DNA from: an uncultured Peptoniphilus sp.
Lineage (GTDB): Bacteria > Bacillota > Clostridia > Tissierellales > Peptoniphilaceae
Length of the DNA: 64,000 bases
NCBI GenBank assembly: GCA_902489255.1
Contig: CABTZF010000002.1
Location: forward strand, 15,137 to 79,136
Direction of reading: 5' to 3'
Position numbers and translations under genes: made by a program. The notes under the pieces are model-generated. The model saw only the letters and a program-made list of their open reading frames with translations, did not search any database and had not been told where the DNA came from. Positions 16,894 through 25,771 of the stretch are shown here, in pieces (the first letter of the stretch is position 1; each line of letters starts with the position of its first letter).

Positions 16894-17826
16894 ATGGAGT
16901 ACAAAGATTATTATAAAATACTTGGAGTTGATAAAAATTCAAGCTCTAAAGAAATAAAAAGTGCATATAGAAAGCTTGCAAAAAAATATCATCCTGACTT
17001 AAATGGGGGAGATGCAAAAGCTCAAGAAAAGTTTAAAGAGATAAATGAAGCTTATGAAGTTTTATCTGACAAGGATAAAAAAGCAAAATATGATGCTTTT
17101 GGCTCTAGTTATGATTTTAGCGGAGGTTATAATTTTGATCCAAGTGCTTATGGTTACACTTATACAACCGGAGGTTCCTCCGAAGACTTTTCTGACTTTT
17201 TTGATATGATATTCGGAAGCAGAGCTAGTCAAAAAAGTTCAAAAAAAGGCTCAAAATTTTCATTTAATATAGATGATTTATTTTCTTCAGCCAGAACCGG
17301 TCAAAATTCTTATGGAACAGGCAGTTCAAGAGCCCCAAAGTATGAATCAGAACTTTCAATTTCAATTGCTGATGCCTATAAGGGTACTGTAAAAAAAGTA
17401 GGGCTTTCAATCAATGGAATTCAAAAAGAAATTGATGTGAAAATTCCGTCAGGAATCAGTCGCGGGAAAAAGATAAAAGTTAATGGTTCAAAATTCGGCT
17501 TGACGGGAGATATACTTTTTAAAATAAATATTAGCAATGAAAACAATTTAAGATTAGACGGGTTGGATTTGTATAGAAAAATTGAAGTCAGCCCTTGGAC
17601 AGCTGCCTTAGGAGGTCAGTTAACGGTAGACAGTTTTGAAGGAAAAATAAAACTGAAAATTCCACAAAATATGGATCCAAATAAAAAATTGAGGATTCCA
17701 AAAAAGGGATTTAAAGATATGAAAAATAATGTTGGGGATTTATTTATTGAGTTTGTTCTTGTAAATCCCAAATATTTAAGTAAAGAACAATTAGACTTAT
17801 ATAAAAAGTTAAAAGAAATTAGCTAG
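16894..17826 (+). CDS. J-domain co-chaperone, CbpA-like (class B, no zinc finger)
   Basis: A 310-residue DnaJ-type co-chaperone that stimulates Hsp70. The J domain covers residues 1-70 with the essential HPD at 33-35, followed by a Gly/Ser/Phe-rich linker (about 72-145) and two C-terminal substrate-binding beta domains (from about 150). The four CxxCxGxG zinc repeats of canonical DnaJ are absent, so it is a class B or CbpA-type protein and a separate dnaJ likely exists elsewhere. It shares a CtsR-controlled operon with clpB ten bases downstream, consistent with joint disaggregation work. Confidence 0.92.
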   Translation: MEYKDYYKILGVDKNSSSKEIKSAYRKLAKKYHPDLNGGDAKAQEKFKEINEAYEVLSDKDKKAKYDAFGSSYDFSGGYNFDPSAYGYTYTTGGSSEDFSDFFDMIFGSRASQKSSKKGSKFSFNIDDLFSSARTGQNSYGTGSSRAPKYESELSISIADAYKGTVKKVGLSINGIQKEIDVKIPSGISRGKKIKVNGSKFGLTGDILFKINISNENNLRLDGLDLYRKIEVSPWTAALGGQLTVDSFEGKIKLKIPQNMDPNKKLRIPKKGFKDMKNNVGDLFIEFVLVNPKYLSKEQLDLYKKLKEIS

Positions 17827-17836
17827 GAGGGATATT

Positions 17837-20416
17837 ATGAATTTTGAAAAATACACACAAAAATCTTTGGCAGCAGTGCAAGGTGCGACTGAAATTGCAA
17901 AAGAATACGGAAATCCTCAAGTTAAAGAAATTCACTTAAATTATGCTCTTTTAAATGATAAAGATGGACTTATTCCAAGAGTTTTATCTTTGATGGATGT
18001 AGATACCCATATCTTTAAAGCAGATGTTTTACGTGTAATAGAAAGACTCCCACGTCAAAGCGGGGGTTCTTTAACCGCTGATGAAAGTTACACAAAAGTT
18101 CTTGCGGATGCTGAAAAAAACATGACTAAGTTTGGGGATGATTATTTATCCGTTGAACATATTTATATGGCTATTTTAAGTATGAAAGGAACAGATTCAT
18201 CAAAAATATTTGCTAGATATGGAATAAATAAGGATGCTTTTTTAATTGCTTTACAAAAGGTAAGAGGAAATCAAAACGTTAGAACAGATAATCCTGAAGG
18301 AACCTATGATTCTTTAAAAAAATATGGCAGAGATTTAACAAAAGAAGCTAAAGACGGTAAAATGGATCCTGTAATTGGACGTGATGAAGAAGTTAGAAAT
18401 GTTATAAGAATTTTATCCCGTAGAACAAAAAATAATCCTTGCCTTATAGGCCCTCCGGGAGTTGGTAAAACTGCAATTGTTGAAGGTCTTGCACAAAGAA
18501 TAATAAATGAAGATGTGCCTGAAGGCTTAAAAGGAAAAACAGTTTTTTCTCTTGATATGGGCGCATTGGTAGCTGGTGCCAAATATAGGGGAGAGTTCGA
18601 AGAAAGATTAAAAGCTGTGCTTTCTGAAGTGGAAAAATCAGAGGGAAATATACTTTTATTCATTGATGAAATTCATAATATAGTTGGTGCTGGTAAAACA
18701 GACGGAGCGATGGATGCTTCAAATCTTTTAAAACCAATGCTTGCAAGAGGAGAACTTCACGCAATTGGTGCAACTACTCTTGATGAATACAGGAAATATA
18801 TTGAAAAGGATCCTGCTCTTGAAAGAAGATTTCAAAAAGTTTTAGTTGATGAACCTACTGTTGAAGATACAATATCTATATTAAGGGGTTTGAAATCAAA
18901 ATATGAAATTTTCCACGGCATAAGAATTTCTGATTCAGCAGTTATAGCTGCTGCAACCCTATCAAATAGATATATAACAGACAGATTTTTACCTGATAAG
19001 GCAATTGATTTAATGGATGAATCCTGTGCAATGCTAAGAACGGAAATTGACTCTATGCCTACAGAAATTGATGATGTGAGGAGAAAAATCTTACAACTTG
19101 AAATTGAAAGGGAAGCTTTAAAAAAGGAAAAAGACGATGCTTCAAAGAAAAGATTGGAAAATTTAGAAAGGGATCTTGCTGAAGAAAAATCTGAATTTGA
19201 TAGATTAAAATCAAAATGGGAAGCAGAAAAAAAAGAAATTGATAAGGAAAAAGCTGTAAAAGAAAAAATTGAAAATGTAAATCATCAAATTGAAGAAGCA
19301 CAAAGGTCCTATAATTTAGAAAAACTTTCTGAACTTAGATATGGAACTCTTCCTAAATTAGAAGAAGAGTTAAAAGAACTTCAAACTAACAAAAAAGATG
19401 ATACCATGGTTAAAGAAGAAGTTACTGAAGATGAAATTGCCTATGTAGTTTCAAGATGGACTGGCATTCCTGTAGAAAAGTTGAATCAAAGTCAAAGGGA
19501 TAAACTTTTAGATTTAGGAAATATTCTTCACAAAAGAGTTATAGGTCAAGACGAAGCTGTTCAAGTTGTTACAGATGCAGTTATTCGTGCAAGAGCAGGC
19601 TTAAAAGCTGAAAATAGGCCTATAGGGTCCTTTATATTTTTAGGACCGACAGGAGTTGGAAAAACTGAAACAGCAAAAGCTTTGACGGAAGCTTTATTTG
19701 ATGATGAAAAAAATTTAATAAGAATTGATATGAGCGAATATATGGAAAAATTTTCAGTTTCAAGGCTTGTAGGATCACCTCCGGGATATGTAGGTTATGA
19801 AGAAGGGGGTCAATTAACAGAAGCTGTTAGAAGAAAACCCTATAGTGTAATTCTTTTTGATGAAATTGAAAAGGCTCATCCTGATGTATTTAATATTTTA
19901 CTTCAAGTCCTGGATGATGGAAGACTTACAGATAATCAAGGTAGAACTGTAGATTTCAAGAACACAGTTATTATCATGACATCTAATATCGGAAGTCAAT
20001 ACTTGATAGATGGAATAGAAGAAAATGGTCAAATTTCTCAAAGTGCAAGAAATGAAGTTTATAAAGAACTAAGGACTAGCTTCAGACCGGAATTTTTAAA
20101 TAGGGTTGATGAAATAGTATTATTTAAGCCCTTAGTTAAGGACCAAATCTATAAAATTATTAAACAAACTATCAAAGATATAGAAGAAAAACTTTCTGAT
20201 AGGCAAATAAAGATTGAAGTTACACAAGAAGCTTTAGAATTTATTTTAAAGGCATCTTTTGATATAAATTATGGAGCAAGACCTGTTAAAAGATACATCA
20301 ATCAAACAGTAGAAACAAAACTTTCACTACTTTTAATAAAGGGAGAAGTTACAGAAAATGATATTGTGATTATTGATGTTAAAAATAATGAATTAGACTT
20401 AACTGTAAAAAAATAA
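17837..20416 (+). CDS. clpB: ATP-dependent chaperone ClpB
   Basis: Hsp100 disaggregase, 859 residues, that works with the Hsp70 system to rescue aggregated proteins. Order: N-terminal repeat domain (1-145), first AAA+ module with Walker A GPPGVGKT (205-212), the long coiled-coil M domain (about 400-530, rich in Lys/Glu), then the second AAA+ module with GPTGVGKT and Walker [13 protein letters not shown] and a C-terminal D2-small domain. The M domain and lack of a zinc finger or ClpP loop distinguish it from ClpC and ClpA. It is the second gene of the CtsR operon, with an AGGAGGG site. Confidence 0.97.
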   Translation: MNFEKYTQKSLAAVQGATEIAKEYGNPQVKEIHLNYALLNDKDGLIPRVLSLMDVDTHIFKADVLRVIERLPRQSGGSLTADESYTKVLADAEKNMTKFGDDYLSVEHIYMAILSMKGTDSSKIFARYGINKDAFLIALQKVRGNQNVRTDNPEGTYDSLKKYGRDLTKEAKDGKMDPVIGRDEEVRNVIRILSRRTKNNPCLIGPPGVGKTAIVEGLAQRIINEDVPEGLKGKTVFSLDMGALVAGAKYRGEFEERLKAVLSEVEKSEGNILLFIDEIHNIVGAGKTDGAMDASNLLKPMLARGELHAIGATTLDEYRKYIEKDPALERRFQKVLVDEPTVEDTISILRGLKSKYEIFHGIRISDSAVIAAATLSNRYITDRFLPDKAIDLMDESCAMLRTEIDSMPTEIDDVRRKILQLEIEREALKKEKDDASKKRLENLERDLAEEKSEFDRLKSKWEAEKKEIDKEKAVKEKIENVNHQIEEAQRSYNLEKLSELRYGTLPKLEEELKELQTNKKDDTMVKEEVTEDEIAYVVSRWTGIPVEKLNQSQRDKLLDLGNILHKRVIGQDEAVQVVTDAVIRARAGLKAENRPIGSFIFLGPTGVGKTETAKALTEALFDDEKNLIRIDMSEYMEKFSVSRLVGSPPGYVGYEEGGQLTEAVRRKPYSVILFDEIEKAHPDVFNILLQVLDDGRLTDNQGRTVDFKNTVIIMTSNIGSQYLIDGIEENGQISQSARNEVYKELRTSFRPEFLNRVDEIVLFKPLVKDQIYKIIKQTIKDIEEKLSDRQIKIEVTQEALEFILKASFDINYGARPVKRYINQTVETKLSLLLIKGEVTENDIVIIDVKNNELDLTVKK

Positions 20417-20430
20417 ATATTAAATAATAA

Positions 20431-20475
20431 TTAATAGCTGTAGCAGCATAAAATGCTGGGACAGCTATTTTTTTG
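20431..20475 (+). terminator. Terminator of the heat-shock operon
   Basis: Outer arms AATAGCTGT and ACAGCTATT, inner AGCAT/ATGCT, then seven T. The IS200-type element begins a few bases further on, so the insertion leaves the operon intact. Confidence 0.9.
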
Positions 20476-20494
20476 TACGCTTTAGCATGAATAA

Positions 20495-20515
20495 ACCACC
20501 AGCTATGCTGGTGGT
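20495..20515 (+). repeat. Left-end hairpin of the IS200 element
   Basis: ACCACCAGC-TAT-GCTGGTGGT, the subterminal DNA hairpin that TnpA would recognise on single-stranded DNA. Confidence 0.85.
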
Positions 20516-20545
20516 AGGAATACTAGCTTTAGCTTCAAGCAAAAA

Positions 20546-20632
20546 ACCTCCCCGTGATAAACTATATATGTTACTGGCAGTAGCATAAATAGAAAAGGGA
20601 GGTATCCTGAATGGATAAGAACAGTTTATCAC
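20546..20632 (+). promoter_or_regulatory. Self-regulating 5' leader of tnpA
   Basis: ACCTCCC (20546-20552) is complementary to the ribosome binding site GGGAGGT (20597-20603), and GTGATAAAC (20554-20562) is a perfect complement of GTTTATCAC (20624-20632) just inside the gene. The order A-B-A'-B' means the two helices are either alternatives or a pseudoknot. Hiding the ribosome site in this way is known from IS200. Confidence 0.7.
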
Positions 20633-21084
20633 ATACATCTTGGAATTGTAAATATCATATAGTGTTTGCTCCAAAGTACAGGAGACAAGTAATATATGGA
20701 AGATTAAAACAAGATATAGGAAAAATATTAAGGGATCTATGTGATAGAAAAGGAATAAATATAATAGAAGCAGAATGTTGTCCAGACCATATTCATATGT
20801 TGCTGGAGATTCCACCCAAATATAGCATATCCCAAATAATGGGTTATTTAAAAGGAAAAAGTAGTCTGATAATATTTGATAGACATGCAAACTTAAAATA
20901 TAAATACGGGAATAGACATTTTTGGTGTAGAGGATATTATGTAGACACAGCAGGAAAAAATGCTAAGAAGATACAAGAATATATAAGAAACCAATTAAAA
21001 GAAGATTACATGGCAGATCAAATAAGTATAAAAGAATTTGTAGACCCGTTTACGGGTGAGCAAGTGAACAAAAGCAAAAAATAA
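20611..21084 (+). CDS. tnpA: IS200/IS605 family Y1 (HUH) transposase TnpA
   Basis: A 157-residue single-strand transposase. The HUH pair is HIHMLL with His60 and His62; the catalytic tyrosine is most likely Tyr124 in KKIQEYIRNQ, placed in the helix that carries it in IS608. The core YHIVFAPKYRRQV and FWCRGYYVDTAG segments are conserved. The frame is intact, so the element may be active. The GGGAGG site can be sequestered by its own leader. No accessory nuclease gene accompanies it. Confidence 0.95.
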   Translation: MDKNSLSHTSWNCKYHIVFAPKYRRQVIYGRLKQDIGKILRDLCDRKGINIIEAECCPDHIHMLLEIPPKYSISQIMGYLKGKSSLIIFDRHANLKYKYGNRHFWCRGYYVDTAGKNAKKIQEYIRNQLKEDYMADQISIKEFVDPFTGEQVNKSKK

Positions 21085-21179
21085 GGTGCTTTAGCACCAG
21101 CTGTGAAAATTGGTGCACGATAAAGAAAGTTCAAAGCATGGAATGCTGCCGGTAACAGCCCCTTATAGGGGCAAAACAA
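21085..21179 (+). other. Structured noncoding 3' segment of the IS element
   Basis: Between tnpA and the right-end hairpin, about 95 bases can form GGTGC-TTTA-GCACC (21085-21098) or, instead, GCACCA with TGGTGC (21094-21099 with 21111-21116), then GCTG/CAGC (21145-21159), and GCCCC-TTATA-GGGGC (21158-21172). No open frame is seen. It resembles an omega-RNA-like scaffold without tnpB, or simply a right-end region; see findings. Confidence 0.4.
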
Positions 21180-21200
21180 ACCACCGGCTTAGCCGGTGGT
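21180..21200 (+). repeat. Right-end hairpin of the IS200 element
   Basis: ACCACCGGC-TTA-GCCGGTGGT, differing from the left hairpin at the top of the stem. Confidence 0.85.
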
Positions 21201-21244
21201 TATGATTAAAAATTTATAAAATGTTCTTGTTTTAATATTTATAA

Positions 21245-21273
21245 TTGTCAAACATAAATACTTATGATATACT
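21245..21273 (+). promoter_or_regulatory. Promoter of the rpsB operon
   Basis: TTGTCA, 17 bases, TATACT: a strong vegetative promoter lying only 45 bases after the IS right-end hairpin. Predicted start near 21280. Confidence 0.8.
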
Positions 21274-21279
21274 TTTATC

Positions 21280-21371
21280 CGATAATAATAACACACATCC
21301 TTTAATGAAAAAAGAGTTGCTATATGTCCTTTTGACAAAAGATGAGGATGGAGGAATAAACGGAGGTAAAT
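21280..21371 (+). promoter_or_regulatory. rpsB leader, candidate S2 autoregulatory RNA
   Basis: A 92-base untranslated leader. CATCCT (21296-21301) can pair with AGGATG (21345-21350), closing a large stem-loop just before the GGAGG site. S2 leaders controlling rpsB are known in bacteria; this identification rests on position and pairing. Confidence 0.5.
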
Positions 21372-22199
21372 ATGTCAGTTATATCAATGAAAAGTTTGTT
21401 AGAAGCGGGGGTTCACTTTGGTCATCAAACCAGAAGATGGAATCCTAAGATGGGTAAATTCATCTTTACAGAAAGAAATGGAATCTATATTATAGATTTA
21501 CAAAAAACAGTTAAAAAAATTGAAGAAGCTTATGCATTTGCAAGAGAAATTGCTGCAGATGGTGGAAAAATTCTTTTTGTAGGTACTAAAAAGCAAGCAC
21601 AAGATGCTATTGAAAAAGAAGCAAAGAAATGTGAAATGCCTTATATTAACCAAAGATGGTTAGGAGGTCTTTTAACCAACTATAAAACTATAAGAAAAAG
21701 AATAGATAGACTTTTTAAATTGATTGAAATGGAAGAAGACGGAACATTTGATGTGCTTCCAAAGAAAGAAGTTATTAAACTTATCCATGAAAGAGAAAGA
21801 CTTGAAAAATTCTTAGGTGGAATTAAAGATATGGATAAAATGCCTGATGCTCTGTATATAGTTGATCCTAAGAAAGAAAAAATTGCAGTAAAAGAAGCAC
21901 ATATTTTAGGAATTCCTGTTATCGGAATCGTGGATACCAATTGTGATCCTGATGAACTTGACTTTCCTATTCCAGGAAACGATGATGCAATTAGAGCTGT
22001 AAAATTGATAACCGAAACTATTGCAAATGCTGTATTAGAAGGTAAACAAGGCACTCAAAATGCTTATGAAGAAGATAATAATAATTCTGAGGAAAATGAT
22101 GAAGTTAATTATGAAGAAATTAATATGCAAGAAGCTTTAGAAGTTGAAGTGCCAGCAGCTGATGAAGAAATTCCAGCTGAAATACAAGAAGAAGAATAA
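21372..22199 (+). CDS. rpsB: 30S ribosomal protein S2
   Basis: Small-subunit protein S2, recognised by [19 protein letters not shown] near the N-terminus, [39 protein letters not shown] and [27 protein letters not shown]. It has 275 residues; the last 45 or so form a highly acidic Glu/Asn-rich tail beyond the usual end, a feature I would expect to be disordered. First gene of rpsB-tsf-pyrH-frr, the standard bacterial order. Confidence 0.97.
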   Translation: MSVISMKSLLEAGVHFGHQTRRWNPKMGKFIFTERNGIYIIDLQKTVKKIEEAYAFAREIAADGGKILFVGTKKQAQDAIEKEAKKCEMPYINQRWLGGLLTNYKTIRKRIDRLFKLIEMEEDGTFDVLPKKEVIKLIHERERLEKFLGGIKDMDKMPDALYIVDPKKEKIAVKEAHILGIPVIGIVDTNCDPDELDFPIPGNDDAIRAVKLITETIANAVLEGKQGTQNAYEEDNNNSEENDEVNYEEINMQEALEVEVPAADEEIPAEIQEEE

Positions 22200-22205
22200 T
22201 TTATT

Positions 22206-22243
22206 TGGGAGTTCTAAAGCCAAGCCTTAGATCTCCCTTTTTT
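22206..22243 (+). terminator. Terminator between rpsB and tsf
   Basis: GGGAG...CTCCC arms with TCTAA/TTAGA pairing inside, then six T. Probably partial, making more S2 than EF-Ts. Confidence 0.7.
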
Positions 22244-22267
22244 AGAAATTTAAAGGAGTGAATAAAA

Positions 22268-22918
22268 ATGAATATAAGTGCCTCTCAGATTAAAGAACTT
22301 AGAGAAAAAACAGGTGCCGGAATGATGGATTGTAAGAAGGCTTTAGTAGCTACAGAAGGTAATATGGATAAAGCTTTTGATTTTTTAAGAGAAAAAGGAT
22401 TATCATCAGTTGCAAAGAAAGCGTCAAGAATAACTTCTGAAGGATTAGTTGATTCTTATATCCATGGGGGAAGAATCGGTGTGTTAATTGAGGTTAATTC
22501 AGAAACAGATTTTGTAGCAAAAAATGAAGAATTTAAAAGATTCGTCAGAGATATGGCAATGCAAGTCGCTGCAGTAAGTCCAAAATATATAACTCGTGAA
22601 GAAGTTCCGGAAGAAGAAGTAGCTCACGAAAAAGAGATATTAACAGAACAAGCTCGTCAAGAAGGTAAACCTGAAAAAATAATTGAAAAAATGGTTGAAG
22701 GTAGACTTGAAAAATTTTATGAAGAAATTGTTTTATTAGACCAAAAATTTATTAAAGATTCAGATAAGAAAGTATCTGATGTTCTTAATGATTTAATTTC
22801 AAAGATTGGAGAAAACATTAAAATTAGAAGATTTGTAAGATATGAAGTTGGAGAAGGCTTGGAAAAGAAATCTGAAGATTTTGCTGAAGAAGTTGCAAAA
22901 CAGATTGGTCAAAACTAG
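22268..22918 (+). CDS. tsf: Elongation factor Ts
   Basis: Nucleotide exchange factor for EF-Tu. The UBA-like N-terminus [37 protein letters not shown] (residues 8-44) is diagnostic, and [13 protein letters not shown] follows. With 216 residues it is the short form, carrying one dimerisation subdomain as in many clostridia. It follows rpsB after an internal terminator and has its own AAAGGAGTG site. Confidence 0.97.
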   Translation: MNISASQIKELREKTGAGMMDCKKALVATEGNMDKAFDFLREKGLSSVAKKASRITSEGLVDSYIHGGRIGVLIEVNSETDFVAKNEEFKRFVRDMAMQVAAVSPKYITREEVPEEEVAHEKEILTEQARQEGKPEKIIEKMVEGRLEKFYEEIVLLDQKFIKDSDKKVSDVLNDLISKIGENIKIRRFVRYEVGEGLEKKSEDFAEEVAKQIGQN

Positions 22919-22926
22919 GTGATATC

Positions 22927-23631
22927 TTGCCTCAATATAAAAGAATAATTTTAAAATTATCAGGCGAAGCTATGGCTGGAAAGCTTGGCGTTGGAATAGA
23001 TTTGGATGTTATTCAAAAGATTGCAAAACAAGTTAAAATGATTCATGATTTGGGAGTAGAAACAGGAATTGTTGTTGGCGGTGGAAATTTTTGGAGAGGC
23101 AGAGATGCACAAACAATAGATAGAGCCACTTCCGACTATATGGGAATGCTTGGAACTATTATGAATGCTTTAGCCCTTCAAGATTCACTAGAAAAAATGG
23201 GCGTGGATACTAGATGCCAAACTGCAATTGAAATGAAGGCGGTTGCTGAACCCTATATTAGAAGGAGAGCTATTAGACATTTTGAAAAAGGAAGAGTTGT
23301 TATATTTTCTGCAGGAGTTGGAAATCCATTTTTTTCAACAGATACGGCAGCGGCTTTGAGAGCTGCTGAAATAGATGCAGATGTTATTCTTCTTGCAAAA
23401 AAAGGTGTAGATGGTATATATGATTCTGATCCCAAATTTAATAAAGATGCTAAAAAATATGATGCTTTAAGTTATCATGAAATTCTAAACAAAAATTTAA
23501 AAATAATGGATGCTACAGCAACTTCGCTATGCATGGATAATAAAATACCATTAATTGTATTTGGAATTGATCAAGAAAATTCAATGTATGATGTTGTTTG
23601 TGGCAAAATTATTGGAACAGTTGTGTCATAG
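22927..23631 (+). CDS. pyrH: UMP kinase
   Basis: Phosphorylates UMP to UDP, an amino-acid-kinase-fold enzyme unrelated to eukaryotic UMP kinase. [34 protein letters not shown] and the [11 protein letters not shown] segment identify it. It starts with TTG at 22927, the only in-frame start after the tsf stop that keeps the N-terminal [11 protein letters not shown], preceded by AGGTGATA. Normal length (234). Confidence 0.96.
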   Translation: MPQYKRIILKLSGEAMAGKLGVGIDLDVIQKIAKQVKMIHDLGVETGIVVGGGNFWRGRDAQTIDRATSDYMGMLGTIMNALALQDSLEKMGVDTRCQTAIEMKAVAEPYIRRRAIRHFEKGRVVIFSAGVGNPFFSTDTAAALRAAEIDADVILLAKKGVDGIYDSDPKFNKDAKKYDALSYHEILNKNLKIMDATATSLCMDNKIPLIVFGIDQENSMYDVVCGKIIGTVVS

Positions 23632-23640
23632 GAGGAAATT

Positions 23641-24198
23641 ATGATAAAAGATTTGAAAAAATCCAGCGAAGAAAAGATGAAAAAAACTATAAGTTCATTA
23701 AAAGAAGATTTCCAAGGTATTAGAGCAGGTCGTGCAAATACATCACTTCTAGACAAAATTAGAGTTGATTATTATGGACAACAAACTCCTTTAAATCAAG
23801 TAGCCGGGCTTTCGGCTCCTGAACCGAGAATGCTTATGATATCACCTTGGGATTCGAAATTAATTCCAATAATTGAAAAAGAAATAATGAAGTCAGATTT
23901 AGGGATTACTCCTTCTAATGACGGTAAAGTTATTAGACTGATTATTCCACAGTTAACAGAGGAAAGAAGAAAGGATCTGACAAAAATTGTTGGAAAAAAT
24001 TCTGAGTTAGCAAAGGTTGCAATAAGAAACATCAGAAGAGATGCTATGGATGAAATTAAAAAGTCTGAAAAAGCAAATGAGATAACTGAAGATGATAAAA
24101 TAACAAGTGAAGATGAAATTCAAAAATTAACTGATAAATATATTGAGGAAATTGATAATATTACTAAGGCAAAAGAGAATGAATTAATGGAAATCTAA
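23641..24198 (+). CDS. frr: Ribosome recycling factor
   Basis: Splits post-termination ribosomes together with EF-G. The 185-residue protein has the typical three-helix bundle sequence with GIRAGRANTSLLDKIRVDYYG, LMISPWDSKLIPIIEKEI, and RLIIPQLTEERRKDLTK. It ends the rpsB-tsf-pyrH-frr unit, with a terminator after it, and is followed by uppS as in most Firmicutes. Confidence 0.97.
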   Translation: MIKDLKKSSEEKMKKTISSLKEDFQGIRAGRANTSLLDKIRVDYYGQQTPLNQVAGLSAPEPRMLMISPWDSKLIPIIEKEIMKSDLGITPSNDGKVIRLIIPQLTEERRKDLTKIVGKNSELAKVAIRNIRRDAMDEIKKSEKANEITEDDKITSEDEIQKLTDKYIEEIDNITKAKENELMEI

Positions 24199-24201
24199 TT
24201 T

Positions 24202-24236
24202 TTGGGGCTGATTTTTTTCAGCCCCTTTCTATTTTA
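24202..24236 (+). terminator. Terminator after frr
   Basis: Perfect arms GGGGCTGA and TCAGCCCC with a T-rich loop, then a T-rich tail. Confidence 0.85.
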
Positions 24237-24251
24237 TTAAAGAGGTTTTTT

Positions 24252-24977
24252 ATGAATTATTATGAAAAAATTGATCTTAAAAATGTTCCTTGTCATATCG
24301 GAATTATAATGGATGGCAATGGAAGATGGGCGAGGGCAAGAAATTTACCCAGATATTTTGGGCATAAGGCAGGAAGTGATAGGGTTATTGATATAGTTGA
24401 AGCTTCTTATAACTTAGGAATTAAATCCCTAAGTCTTTATGCTTTCTCTACAGAAAATTGGAAAAGACCAAAAGATGAAATATTTAAACTAATGGATTTA
24501 ATTATTTATTATATAAAAACTCAACTTTCAAAAATTAAGATAAATAATATTAAAATAAATATTTTAGGAGAGATAAATCCTCTTCCAACTCCGGTAAAAA
24601 CTGAAATAATAAGAGCCTTGGATGAAACAAAAAACAATAGTGGAATGAACCTAAATATTGGACTTAATTATGGGGGTCAAGATGAAATACTAAAGGCTGT
24701 AAAAAATATTTCATCTGATATTCTTGACAAGAAATTCAGTATTGATAAAATAGATAAAGATTTGTTTGAATCATACCTTTACACTAAAGGGCAAGGTGCA
24801 TTGGATTTATTAATTAGGCCTAGTGGTGAATTAAGAATTTCAAATTTCATGCTTTGGCAACTGGCTTATAGTGAATTTTATTTTTCTGATGTTTTATGGC
24901 CTGATTTCAATGAAAATGAATTATACAAGGCTATAGTAAGTTATCAAAAAAGGGATAGAAGATTTGGAGGTCTTTAA
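24252..24977 (+). CDS. uppS: Undecaprenyl diphosphate synthase
   Basis: Cis-prenyltransferase that builds the C55 lipid carrier of cell-wall synthesis. GIIMDGNGRWARARNLPRYFGHKAG (catalytic Asp and basic loop), LSLYAFSTENWKRP, LLIRPSGELRISNFMLWQLAYSEFYF and the C-terminal RDRRFGG are all classic motifs. 241 residues. It begins the lipid/isoprenoid part of the run and overlaps cdsA by one base (TAATG). Confidence 0.97.
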   Translation: MNYYEKIDLKNVPCHIGIIMDGNGRWARARNLPRYFGHKAGSDRVIDIVEASYNLGIKSLSLYAFSTENWKRPKDEIFKLMDLIIYYIKTQLSKIKINNIKINILGEINPLPTPVKTEIIRALDETKNNSGMNLNIGLNYGGQDEILKAVKNISSDILDKKFSIDKIDKDLFESYLYTKGQGALDLLIRPSGELRISNFMLWQLAYSEFYFSDVLWPDFNENELYKAIVSYQKRDRRFGGL

Positions 24978-25762
24978 TGACAAATTTAGCAAAAAGGCTT
25001 TTAACAGCAACTTTTGGGATTTTATGCCTGATATTTATATTATTTTTAGGAACCAGGGCTTTTAAAATATCAGTTTTTCTGGTAACTTTAGAGATTATTA
25101 GAGAACTTTATAATTCATTTTATAGGATTGGTATTAAAATCAATATAGCTCTTTTATTTTTTGCTGCCTTTATTACTTTCATATTTTCTTATTTTAATTA
25201 TAGTATTTTATATCCGTTAATATTAACCTTCATTATTAATGGAATGTTATCCATAATTTTAATTAATTATAGTATCAAGGATATGGTTTATACATTATTC
25301 TCATACTTTTATGGAATATTTTTCATTAATTTATTGTCATGTGTAAATGAAATTTCAATATTAATATCTGCCTTTATAATTGCGTTTTCTACAGATACCT
25401 TTGCATATTTTATTGGTAGCAGTATAGGTAAGCACAAATTAATTGAAAGAATAAGCCCCCATAAGTCTGTTGAGGGTGCAATAGGAGGGACCATAGCCTC
25501 AGTTGTTATTACATGCTTATACTTTTATCTAATAAAAAAATATTATATTAACTTGGATATAAAGCTTTCTGTTGTAATTTTAATTTTTTTTGCATCTATT
25601 GCCGGGCAGTTCGGAGACTTATTCGCATCTAAAATAAAGAGAGAAACAGGTATAAAGGATTTTTCACAGATTTTACCGGGGCATGGAGGGTTTTTAGATA
25701 GATTTGATTCTTTGATATTCGTTAGTCCTTTTGTATATATTTTATATTTTATTATTTCTTAA
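24977..25762 (+). CDS. cdsA: Phosphatidate cytidylyltransferase
   Basis: Integral membrane enzyme converting phosphatidic acid and CTP to CDP-diacylglycerol, the precursor used by PgsA (46515-47048 here). Multiple hydrophobic helices fill the first 190 residues; the CDP-OH signature region runs from SISPHKSVEGAIGG (as ERISPHKSVEGAIGG) to GQFGDLFASKIKRETGIKDFSQILPGHGGFLDRFDS. 261 residues, normal. Tightly coupled to uppS and rseP. Confidence 0.95.
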   Translation: MTNLAKRLLTATFGILCLIFILFLGTRAFKISVFLVTLEIIRELYNSFYRIGIKINIALLFFAAFITFIFSYFNYSILYPLILTFIINGMLSIILINYSIKDMVYTLFSYFYGIFFINLLSCVNEISILISAFIIAFSTDTFAYFIGSSIGKHKLIERISPHKSVEGAIGGTIASVVITCLYFYLIKKYYINLDIKLSVVILIFFASIAGQFGDLFASKIKRETGIKDFSQILPGHGGFLDRFDSLIFVSPFVYILYFIIS

Positions 25763-25771
25763 GGAGGTAAT

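Larger units (their letters stand above)
20485..21205 (+). mobile_element. IS200/IS605-family insertion sequence, tnpA-only
   Basis: About 720 bases bounded by two similar imperfectly palindromic hairpins (20495-20515 and 21180-21200), holding one Y1 transposase gene and structured noncoding ends. This is the IS200 architecture: subterminal hairpins, no terminal inverted repeats, no duplication needed. Exact cleavage points cannot be fixed from this copy. No tnpB or iscB is present. It fills the gap between the clpB terminator and the rpsB promoter. Confidence 0.88.

Noticed and set aside
20465..20890. 141-residue open frame on the minus strand across the IS left end and tnpA
   Set aside because: It is antisense to the conserved transposase and to the left hairpin, has no ribosome site, and its hydrophobic product matches no family I know.
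21245..21448. Open frame across the rpsB promoter and leader
   Set aside because: It starts inside the -35 region, overlaps rpsB in another frame and uses the rpsB ribosome site as coding sequence.
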